Assembly: GCA_950097015.1 (NCBI GenBank)
Contig: CATNEN010000031.1
Location: 2,356,001 to 2,420,000 of the forward strand
DNA length: 64,000 nt
Direction: 5' to 3'
From: Macrostomum hystrix
Taxonomy: Eukaryota > Platyhelminthes > Macrostomidae
Positions 34,246 through 46,200 of the stretch are shown piece after piece. Below the pieces are notes generated by a model that did not search any database, was not told the origin of the DNA, and was given only the letters and a program-made list of their open reading frames with translations. The translations under genes were made by a program, and so were the position numbers. Each line of letters begins with the position of its first letter. Position 1 is the stretch's first letter.

Positions 34246-37200
34246 TCACCACCTATACGGCACCGTCCTGGGTCGGTCGGCGCCCTCCTTAACCAGCGGC
34301 TTGTGAAACTGCCTGCCCAGACTGTCGTGAATGGCGGCCCAGCAGTGGTCGCAGTAGTACTGCAGGCAGGCTACGTTGGCGCAGAAGAACGGCGCGTACT
34401 TTCCGCCGCACATGGCGCCGCCGCACTCGTCGCACATCTGGTCGTCCAGGACGTAGGGCTTCACTTCGACGCGCTTGTCGATCTCGCCGCCCTGGCGCAG
34501 CTGCACGAATCTGGCCCCGATGGCGGCGATGTAGCTCTGCTGGCTGCTGAAGGCCACGCGGCCGGCGCCTTTCGGATACTTCAGCTCCGGGTCAGTGTCG
34601 ATGCCGGCGTAGCAGACGCCGCCATACAGACGGTTCATTAGGAGGGCCAGCTCGCTAGCGCGCAGCGGGCGCGGCACGCCGCCAACAAAGATGGTCTTGC
34701 GCGGATCCAATGGCTGGCTGGAGTCCAGCACAAAGTCCGAGTCGGCCAGGTTCCACGGCCGGATTTGCACCTGGGCAATTGGTGGTTGTCAACAGGATGA
34801 TGGAAACTTGAGGAGGTGTCAGGTCCCATCTTTCAGTCAAGGGAGAAGGTGTCAGGTCCAATCTTTCAGTCGAGGGAGAAGGTGTCAGGTCCAATCTTTC
34901 AGTCGAGGGAGGAGGTGTCAGGTCCAATCTTTCAATCGAGGGAGGAGGTGTCAGGTCCAATCTTTCAGTCGAGGGAGGTGTCAGGTCCAATCTTTCAGTC
35001 GAGGGAGGAGGTGTCAGGTCCAATCTTTCAGTCGAGGGAGGAGGTGTCAGGTCCAATCTTTCAATCGAGGGAGGAGGTGTCAGGTCCAATCTTTAAGTCG
35101 AGGGAGGAGGTGTCAGGTCCAATCTTTCAGTCGAGGGAGGAGGTGTCAGGTCCAATCTTTCAGTCGAGGGAGGAGGTGTCAGGTCCAATCTTTCAGTCGA
35201 GGGAGGAGGTGTCAGGTCCAATCTTTCAATCGAGGGAGGAGGTGTCAGGTCCAATCTTTCAGTCGAGGGAGGAGGTGTCAGGTCCAATCTTTCAGTCGAG
35301 GGAGGAGGTGTCAGGTCCAATCTTTCAGTCGAGGGAGGAGGTGTCAGGTCCAATCTTTCAATCGAGGGAGGAGGTGTCAGGTCCAATCTTTAAGTCGAGG
35401 GAGGAGGTGTCAGGTCCAATCTTTCAGTCGAGGGAGAAGGTGTCAGGTCCAATCTTTCAGTCGAGGGAGGAGGTGTCAGGTCCAATCTTTCAGTCGAGGG
35501 AGGAGGTGTCAGGTCCAATCTTTCAATCGAGGGAGGAGGTGTCAGGTCCAATCTTTAATTCGAGGGAAGTGTCAGGTCCAATCTTTCAGTCGAGGGAGGA
35601 GGTGTCAGGTCCAATCTTTCACTCGAGGGTCGAGGTATCAGGTCCGATCTTTCAGTCGAGGGAGAAGGTGTCAGGTCCAATCTTTCAATCGAGGGAGGAG
35701 GTGTCAGGTCCAATCTTTCAGTCGAGGGAGGAGGTGTCAGGTCCAATATTTCAGTCGAGGGAGGAGGTGTCAGGTCCAATCTTTCAATCGAGGGAGGAGG
35801 TGTCAGGTCCAATCTTTCAATCGAGGGAGGAGGTGTCAGGTCCAATCTTTAAGTCGAGGGAGGAGGTGTCAGGTCCAATCTTTCAGTCGAGGGAGGAGGT
35901 GTCAGGTCCAATCTTTCAGTCGAGGGAGGAGGTGTCAGGTCCAATCTTTCAGTCGAGGGAGGAGGTGTCAGGTCCAATCTTTCAGTCGAGGGAGGAGGTG
36001 TCAGGTCCAATCTTTCAGTCGAGGGAGGAGGTGTCAGGTCCAATCTTTCAATCGAGGGAGGAGGTGTCAGGTCCAATCTTTAATTCAAGGGAAGTGTCAG
36101 GTCCAATCTTTCACTCGAGGGTCGAGGTATCAGGTCCGATCTTTCAGTCGAGGGAGAAGGTGTCAGGTCCAATCTTTCAGTCGAGGGAGGAGGTGTCAGG
36201 TCCAATCTTTCAATCGAGGAAGGAGGTGTCAGGTCCAATCTTTCAGTCGAGGGTCGAGGTGTCAGGTCCAATCTTTCAGTCGAGGGAGGAGGTGTCAGGT
36301 CCAATCTTTCACTCGAGGGAGGAGGTGTCAGGTCCAATCTTTCAATCGAGGGAGGGGGTGTCAGGTCCAATCTCTAAGTCGAGGGAGGAGGTGTCAGGTC
36401 CAATCTTTCAGTCGAGGGAGAAGGTGTCAGGTCCAATCTTTCAGTCGAGGGAGGAGGTGTCAGGTCCAATCTTTCAGTGGAGGGAGGAGGTCTCAGGTCC
36501 AATCTTTCAATCGAGGGAGGAGGTGTCAGGTCCAATCTTTCAGTCGAGGGAGGAGGTGTCAGGTCCAATCTTTCAGTCGAGGGAGGAGGTGTCAGGTCCA
36601 ATCTTTCAGTCGAGGGAGAAGGTGTCAGGTCCAATCTTTCAGTCGAGGGAGGAGGTGTCAGGTCCAATCTTTCAATCGAGGGAGGAGGTGTCAGGTCCAA
36701 TCTTTAAGTCGAGAGAGGAGGTGTCAGGTCCAATCTTTCAGTCGAGGGAGAAGGTGTCAGGTCCAATCTTTCAGTCGAGGGAGGAGGTGTCAGGTCCAAT
36801 CTTTCAGTCGAGGGAGGAGGTGTCAGGTCCAATCTTTCAATCGAGGGAGGAGGTGTCAGGTCCAATCTTTCAGTCGAGGGAGGAGGTGTCAGGTCCAATC
36901 TTTCAGTCGAGGGAGGAGGTGTCAGGTCCAATCTTTCAGTCGAGGGAGAAGGTGTCAGGTCCAATCTTTCAATCGAGGGAGGAGGTGTCAGGTCCAATCT
37001 TTCAATCGAGGGAGGAGGTGTCAGGTCCAATCTTTCAATCGAGGGTGGAGGTGTCAGGTCCAATCTTTCAATCGAGGGAGGTGTCAGGTCCAATCTTTCA
37101 GTCGAGGGAGGAGGTGTCAGGTCCAATCTTTCAATCGAGGGAGGAGGTGTCAGGTCCAATCTTTCAATCGAGGGAGGTGTCAGGTCCAATCTTTCACTCG

Positions 37201-40200
37201 AGGGAGGTGTCAGGTCCAATCTTTCAGTCGAGGGAGGAGGTGTCAGGTCCAATCTTTCAATCGAGGGAGGAGGTGTCAGGTCCAATCTTTCAGTCGAGGG
37301 AGGTGACAGGTCCAATCTTTCACTCGAGGGAGGTGTCAGGTCCAATCTTTCACTCGAGGGAGGTGTCAGGTCCAATCTTTCAGTCGAGGGTCGAGGTATC
37401 AGGTCCAATCTTTCAGTCGAGGGTCGAGGTGTCAGGTCCAATCTTTCAGTCGAGGGTCGAGGTATCAGGTCCAATCTTTCAATCGAGGGAGAAGTTGTCA
37501 GGTCCAATCTTTCAGTCGAGGGAGGAGGTGTCAGGTCCAATCTTTCAATCGAGGGAGGAGGTGTCAGGTCCAATCTTTCGATCGAGGGAGGAGGTGTCAG
37601 GTCCAATCTTTCAATCGAGGGAGGTGTCAGGTCCAATCTTTCAATCGAGGGAGGAGGTGTCAGGTCCAATATTTCAATCGAGGGAGGAGGTGTCAGGTCC
37701 AATCTTTCAATCGAGGATGGAGGTGTCAGGTCCAATCTTTAAGTCGAGGGAGGAGGTGTCAGGTCCAATCTTTCAATCGAGGAAGGAGGTGTCAGGTCCA
37801 ATCTTTAAGTCGAGGGAGGAGGTGTCAGGTCCAATCTTTCAGTCGAGGGAGGAGGTGTCAGGTCCAATCTTTCAGTCGAGGGAGAAGGTGTCAGGTCCAA
37901 TCTTTCAGTCGAGGGAGAAGGTGTCAGGTCCAATCTTTCAGTCGAGGGAGGAGGTGTCAGGTCCAATCTTTCAGTCGAGGGAGGAGGTGTCAGGTCCAAT
38001 CTTTCAGTCGAGGGAGGAGGTGTCAGGTCCAATCTTTCACTCGAGGGCGTAGGCGTCAGATCTAAGCTTTGAATTGAATCAGGGGAGAATGTGGAAGAGA
38101 ATTAACAAACTTATTAAACAAGACAAAAATAATTTTTCAATACTACTCAAAACATCAAGTAACATAATAAGCGCGCAAATTTAAAGGCGACATTTGGCGT
38201 TCGTGCAATCCTTTTGATAATGCATTAGAAGTAATAAAATAATAATAAAATAATAATAATCATGCGAGCCACGTGGTTCCGGTTTTTAGCTTACGGTAGC
38301 TGTTTGTACGAGTAAGTGTAAGCGCACTCGTCAATTCGCACATGTGCTGCATTGCTTACTTTTTACATGTCTGCTTATGAAAGCCTTATCAGACCTAGCA
38401 GCTTGCAATGTTGCTGCCTCACCCGCCTCTCTTTCTCTCTTAATATTTCTCTTTCCCAGCGGAATTTTACTGCTGTCTGTGTGAAGGGACAGATAAGAAG
38501 GCCTAAAATGTGGCAAAAAGCAACTGGTTTGGTAAAAATTTCAGTGCGTCAGTGGAATAATGTAGCGAATCAGCAGATAGTCATTGATTCTCCTGTTATT
38601 AGCCGCCTGGCGCCCGCCTCTCTCACTTTAAATTCAGTCATTAAACTGGGTAATGATTGCTTCAGTCATCAAACTCGGTCATTATTGCTTCAGTCATCAA
38701 ACTCGGTCATTACTGCTTCAGTCATCAAACTCGGTCATTACTGCTTCAGTCATCAAACTCGGTCATTACTGCTTCAGTCATCAAAGTCGGTCATTATTGC
38801 TTCAGTCATCAAACTCGGTCATTACTGCTTCAGTCATCAAACTCGGTCATTATTGCTTCAGTCATCAAACTCGGTCATTATTGCTTCAGTCATCAAACTC
38901 GGTCATTATTACTTCAGTCATCAAACTCGGTCATTACTGCTTCAGTCATCAAACTCGGTCATTATTGCTTCAGTCATCAAACTCGGTCATTACTGCTTCA
39001 GTCATCAAACTCGGTCATTATTGCTTCAGTCATCAAACTCGGTCATTACTGCTTCAGTCATCAAACTCGGTCATTATTGCTTCAGTCGTCAAACTCGGTC
39101 ATTATTGCTTCAGTCATCAATCTCGGTCATTATTGCTTCAGTCATCAATCTCGGTCATTATTGCTTCAGTCATCAAACTCGGTTATTACTGCTTCAGTCA
39201 TCAAACTCGGTCATTATTGCTTAAGTCATCAAACTCGGTCATTACTGCTTAAGTCATCAAACTCGGTCATTATTGCTTCAGTCATCAATCTCGGCCATTA
39301 TTGCTTCAGTCATCAAACTCGGTCATTACTGCTTCAGTCGTCTGAACTGAAAGTGAGAAAAAATATGGCAATGGCAGTCGGTGCTATCAGATTTATCGAT
39401 TTATTTCTCGCACACAACAAATGCTCTTTTTTCTCTCTTCCCCTCTCCCCGATCGTGTCGGCGCGAGCCGGCGATCCTGCTGTGTCGCGACTCTCTAGTT
39501 TCCACTCTGTTGATTAAAAATAATAAGAATAACTAGAAGCAGGCTGGGAAAGTTGAAAATGAGTCCAGCTCTGAGGCCGCTGGGGCTGCCCTGCATATCG
39601 CGAGCATAACAGACCGACCTCCCAACCTTCTGTGCGAGCGACCTCAAACTCTCAGAGCTGCCTGTTTGACAGTCGATTAACTTTTGTTTGTTATCTGGCT
39701 CTGTCTCGATGCCTTCTGTTCCAATAAGCTGAGCACTGGCCCTCGGTGTCAAAACTACGGGCATTCAAATACTCATTTACCATGTGTGGTCTGACTCTCT
39801 TACAGAACCTGACCCTCTCTACCAGCCCCTGACTCTCTCAGACAGCCTGTCAGTATGTTCCTGACTCTCTCTGACAGCCCCTGACTCTCTCTTCAGACCC
39901 TGACTTTCTCTGACAGACCCTGACTTTCTCTGACAGCCCCTGACTCTCTCTATGACAGACCCTGAATTTCTCTGACAGCCCCTGACTCTCTCTTCAGACC
40001 CTGACTTTCTCTGACAGACCCTGACTTTCTCTGACAGACCCTGACTTTCTCTGACAGCCCCTGACTCTCTCTATGACAGACCCTGAATTTCTCTGACAGC
40101 CCCTGAATCTCTCTATGACAGCTCCTGACTCTCTCTATGACAGCCCCTGACTCTCTCTATGACAGCCCCTGACTCTCTCTATGACAGCCCCTGACTCTCT

Positions 40201-43200
40201 CTATGACAGCCCCTGACTCTCTCTATGACAGCCCCTGACTCTCTCTTCAGACCCTGACTCTCTCTGACAGCCCCTGACTTTCTCTGACAGACCCTGACTT
40301 TCTCTGACAGCCCCTGACTCTCTCTATGACAGCCCCTGACTCTCTCTATGACAGCCCCTGACTCTCTCTTCAGACCCTGACTCTCTCTGACAGCCCCTGA
40401 CTTTCTCTGACAGAACCTGACTTTCTCTGACAGACCCTGACTTTCTCTGACAGACCCTGACTTTCTCTGACAGACCCTGACTTTCTCTGACAGCCCCTGA
40501 ATCTCTCTATGACAGACCCTGAATTTCTCTGACAGCCCCTGAATCTCTCTATGACAGCCCCTGACTCTCTCTATGACAGCCCCTGACTCTCTCTATGACA
40601 GCCCCTGACTCTCTCTATGACAGCCCCTGACTCTCTCTATGACAGCCCCTGACTCTCTCTATGACAACCCCTGACTCTCTCTTCAGACCCTGACTCTCTC
40701 TGACAGCCCCTGACTTTCTCTGACAGACCCTGACTTTCTCTGACAGACCCTGACTCTCTCTGACAGCCCCTGACTTTCTCTGACAGCCCCTGACTCTCTC
40801 TATGACAGCCCCTGACTCTCTCTTCAGGCCCTGACTTTCTCTGACAGACCCTGACTTTCTCTGACAGACCCTGACTTTCTCTGACAGACCCTGACTTTCT
40901 CTGACAGCTCCTGACTCTCTCTATGACAGACCCTGAATTTCTCTGACAGCCCCTGACTCTCTATGACAGACCCTGAATTTCTCTGACAGCCCCTGAATCT
41001 CTCTATGACAGCCCCTGACTGTCTCTATGACAGCCCCTGACTCTCTCTATGACAGCCCCTGACTCTCTCTATGACAGCCCCTGACTCTCTCTATGACAGC
41101 CCCTGACTCTCTCTTCAGACCCTGACTCTCTCTGACAGCCCCTGACTCTCTCTTCAGACCCTGACTCTCTCTGACAGCCCCTGACTTTCTCTGACAGACC
41201 CTGACTTTCTCTGACAGCCCCTGACTCTCTCTATGACAGCCCCTGACTCTCTCTATGACAGCCCCTGACTCTCTCTTCAGACCCTGACTCTCTCTGACAG
41301 CCCCTGACTTTCTCTGACAGAACCTGACTTTCTCTGACAGACCCTGACTTTCTCTGACAGACCCTGACTTTCTCTGACAGACCCTGACTTTCTCTGACAG
41401 CCCCTGAATCTCTCTATGACAGACCCTGAATTTCTCTGACAGCCCCTGAATCTCTCTATGACAGCCCCTGACTCTCTCTATGACAGCCCCTGACTCTCTC
41501 TATGACAGCCCCTGACTCTCTCTATGACAGCCCCTGACTCTCTCTTCAGACCCTGACTCTCTCTGACAGCCCCTGACTTTCTCTGACAGACCCTGACTTT
41601 CTCTGACAGACCCTGACTCTCTCTGACAGCCCCTGACTTTCTCTGACAGCCCCTGACTCTCTCTATGACAGCCCCTGACTCTCTCTTCAGGCCCTGACTT
41701 TCTCTGACAGACCCTGACTTTCTCTGACAGACCCTGACTTTCTCTGACAGACCCTGACTTTCTCTGACAGCTCCTGACTCTCTCTATGACAGACCCTGAA
41801 TTTCTCTGACAGCCCCTGACTCTCTATGACAGACCCTGAATTTCTCTGACAGCCCCTGAATCTCTCTATGACAGCCCCTGACTCTCTCTATGACAGCCCC
41901 TGACTCTCTCTATGACAGCCCCTGACTCTCTCTATGACAGCCCCTGACTCTCTCTATGACAGCCCCTGACTCTCTCTATGACAGCCCCTGACTCTCTCTT
42001 CAGACCCTGACTCTCTCTGACAGCCCCTGACTTTCTCTGACAGACCCTGACTCTCTCTGACAGCCCCTGACTTTCTCTGACAGAACCTGACTTTCTCTGA
42101 CAGCCCCTGACTCTCTATGACAGACCCTGAATTTCTCTGACAGCCCCTGAATCTCTCTATGACAGCCCCTGACTCTCTCTATGACAGCCCCTGACTCTCT
42201 CTATGACAGCCCCTGACTCTCTCTTCAGACCCTGACTCTCTCTGACAGCCCCTGACTTTCTCTGACAGACCCTGACTCTCTCTGACAGCCCCCTGACTTT
42301 CTCTGACAGAACCTGACTCTCTATGACAGACCCTGAATTTCTCTGACAGCCCCTGAATCTCTCTATGACAGCCCCTGACTCTCTCTATGACAGCCCCTGA
42401 CTCTCTCTATGACAGCCCCTGACTCTCTCTATGACAGCCCCTGACTCTCTCTATGACAGCCCCTGACTCTCTCTATGACAGCCCCTGACTCTCTCTTCAG
42501 ACCCTGACTCTCTCTGACAGCCCCTGACTTTCTCTGACAGACCCTGACTCTCTCTGACAGCCCCTGACTTTCTCTGACAGAACCTGACTTTCTCTGACAG
42601 CCCCTGACTCTCTATGACAGACCCTGAATTTCTCTGACAGCCCCTGAATCTCTCTATGACAGCCCCTGACTCTCTCTATGACAGCCCCTGACTCTCTCTA
42701 TGACAGCCCCTGACTCTCTCTTCAGACCCTGACTCTCTCTGACAGCCCCTGACTTTCTCTGACAGACCCTGACTCTCTCTGACAGCCCCTGACTTTCTCT
42801 GACAGAACCTGACTCTCTATGACAGACCCTGAATTTCTCTGACAGCCCCTGAATCTCTCTATGACAGCCCCTGACTCTCTCTATGACAGCCCCTGACTCT
42901 CTCTATGACAGCCCCTGACTCTCTCTATGACAGCCCCTGACTCTCTCTATGACAGCCCCTGACTCTCTCTTCAGACCCTGACTCTCTCTGACAGCCCCTG
43001 ACTTTCTCTGACAGACCCTGACTTTCTCTGACAGCCCCTGACTCTCTCTATGACAGCCCCTGACTCTCTCTATGACAGCCCCTGACTCTCTCTTCAGACC
43101 CTGACTCTCTCTGACAGCCCCTGACTTTCTCTGACAGAACCTGACTTTCTCTGACAGACCCTGACTTTCTCTGACAGCCCCTGAATCTCTCTATGACAGA

Positions 43201-46200
43201 CCCTGAATTTCTATGACAGCCCCTGAATCTCTCTATGACAGCCCCTGACTCTCTCTATGACAGCCCCTGACTCTCTCTATGACAGCCCCTGACTCTCTCT
43301 ATGACAGCCCCTGACTCTCTCTATGACAGCCCCTGACTCTCTCTATGACAGCCCCTGACTCTCTCTTCAGACCCTGACTCTCTCTGACAGCCCCTGACTT
43401 TCTCTGACAGACCCTGACTTTCTCTGACAGACCCTGACTCTCTCTGACAGCCCCTGACTTTCTCTGACAGCCCCTGACTCTCTCTATGACAGCCCCTGAC
43501 TCTCTCTTCAGGCCCTGACTTTCTCTGACAGACCCTGACTTTCTCTGACAGACCCTGACTTTCTCTGACAGACCCTGACTTTCTCTGACAGACCCTGACT
43601 TTCTCTGACAGCTCCTGACTCTCTATGACAGACCCTGAATTTCTCTGACAGCCCCTGACTCTCTATGACAGACCCTGAATTTCTCTGACAGCCCCTGAAT
43701 CTCTCTATGACAGCCCCTGACTCTCTCTATGACAGCCCCTGACTCTCTCTATGACAGCCCCTGACTCTCTCTATGACAGCCCCTGACTCTCTCTATGACA
43801 GCCCCTGACTCTCTCTATGACAGCCCCTGACTCTCTCTTCAGACCCTGACTCTCTCTGACAGCCCCTGACTTTCTCTGACAGACCCTGACTCTCTCTGAC
43901 AGCCCCTGACTTTCTCTGACAGAACCTGACTTTCTCTGACAGCCCCTGACTCTCTATGACAGACCCTGAATTTCTCTGACAGCCCCTGAATCTCTCTATG
44001 ACAGCCCCTGACTCTCTCTATGACAGCCCCTGACTCTCTCTATGACAGCCCCTGACTCTCTCTTCAGACCCTGACTCTCTCTGACAGCCCCTGACTCTCT
44101 CTTCAGACCCTGACTCTCTCTGACAGCCCCTGACTCTGTCTGTGTTCCCCTAAACAGATTGCCAATTTGAGTCTTTCAGTTCGAAAAAAATAACAATATT
44201 AAAATTTAATCTTGAGTCGAATATAGGGAGGGGGGAAAGTCCTTTAGTTAGAGTACCTAGCATGAAATATCTTTCAGCTTAGCAGTTTTTTAAGAGGCTC
44301 AGAGACTCGATGACTCGATGAGCCGGCAAAATGGACTAGTAAATAAAAAATCAAAATATAACTTTCCGAGACACTATCTTTAGCCAATTCTAAGCCCAAA
44401 CGAAGCCCATATAAAGACAGTGAGTTGAAACTACCAACCGCCCCGCGATTCAGCACATTCTTATTTTCCCAAAATCCGTCTTTCTGAAAACTACTCTCCC
44501 TCTCCCTCTCTCTCTCTCTCGCCGTCGCCTCCGCCCCGCCTACGCAATTTCTGAGCTAATCCCACCCACCCCTTCCCCAAGCCTGCTGTACATAGGCTGC
44601 TGTACATAGGCTGCTGTACATTGGCGGGAGCTATTTTTAGACTAGCCGGATTTGTGAGAGAAGCGTGGGCAGCGCTTTTTTTTAACGAATAAGGGATTGG
44701 GAAGTTTTAAAAGACTGCCAAATATGGCTGGAAAATGAGGAGTGTTGCCGAACCCCAATCCCCGTAGCTCACTACCTCAGCAGATTCGATTCTCCCAAAT
44801 TCGATTGATTAATACGTGATTGACTGTGTGGGCGATTTACAAAACTTTTGAATTTCTAGTCTGTCAGATATTGCTAATCTCTTTAAGTGTACTCAAAGCC
44901 TTAGATTATGAATGCTGTACTTTAAGACGGTAGAAGGAAATTTGAACACGGCATTTTTTTCGAGTCTTTCCGACAGAAAGTTTCATTTTTTGCAGACACG
45001 TGTCAGCTCTTCTCTGGTGCTCAAGGTTTGTGTGCACGCTTGCACACTACTCTGCTGGTTGGACTCAAGTGGGGCCAATGTTTGTACAGGCATGAAAGTT
45101 GCAAGAAAACATAAAGTTGGTTTTCCGCCTGACTCGACATTCTCGACGTCTTCATCCGCTCATCTACTGCCCTTCACTCTACGTTTTCCGACTCACTCTC
45201 TTTTTGCATGTTTTGCAGCTGTCACTCACATTCTCCTCCTGTCAGTCACTCTTCCTCTCACTCTCTCTATTGCTCTGAGTCACTCTTCCTCTTACTTTCT
45301 CTATTGCTTTGAGTCACTCTCTCTATTGCTCTGAGTCACTCTCTCTATTGCTCTGATTCACTCTCTCTATTGCTCTGAGTCACTCTCTCTATTGCTCTGA
45401 GTCACTCTCTCTATTGCTCTGAGTCACTCTCTCTATTGCTCTGAGTCACTCTCTCTATTCCTTTTAGTCACTCTCTCTATTCCTCTCAGTTACTCTCTCT
45501 ACTACTCTCAGTCACTCTCTCTATTCCTCTCAGTTACTCTCTCTACTACTCTCAGTCACTCTCTCTATTCCTCTCAGTCACTCTCTCTATTCCTCTCAGT
45601 CACTCTCTCTATTCCTCTCAGTTACTCTCTCTACTACTCTCAGTCACTCTCTCTATTCCTCTCAGTCACTCTCTCTACTACTCTCAGTCACTCTCTCTAC
45701 TACTCTCAGTCACTCTCTCTAATCCTTTTAGTCACTCTCTCTACTACTCTCAGTTACTCTCTCTACTACTCTCAGTCACTCTCTCTATTCCTTTTAGTCA
45801 CTCTCTCTATTACTCTCAGTCACTCTTTCTATTCCTCTCAGTTACTCTCTCTATTCCTCTCAGTCACTCTCTCTACTACTCTCAGTCACTCTCTCTCTAT
45901 TCCTTTTATTCACTCTCTCTATTCCTCTCAGTCACTCTCTCTACTACTCTCAGTCACTCTCTCTATTCCTTTTAGTCACTCTCTCTATTCCTCTCAGTTA
46001 CTCTCTCTACTACTCTCAGTCACTCTCTCTATTCCTCTCAGTTACTCTCTCTACTACTCTCAGTCACTCTCTCTATTCCTCTCAGTCACTCTCTCTATTC
46101 CTCTCAGTCACTCTCTCTATTCCTCTCAGTCACTCTCTCTATTCCTCTCAGTCACTCTCTCTATTCCTCTCAGTCACTCTCTCTACTACTCTCAGTCACT

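Noticed and set aside
34816-38052. Open frames of 871 and 1,078 codons, plus strand
   Set aside because: Products of the 33/30-bp array in CPEB intron 3; both periods are multiples of 3. They are antisense to a well-supported gene and have no domain.
39790-44135. CRISPR-like regular repeats
   Set aside because: Units are directly adjacent with no unique spacers, in a eukaryotic intron; the same holds for every array in the window.
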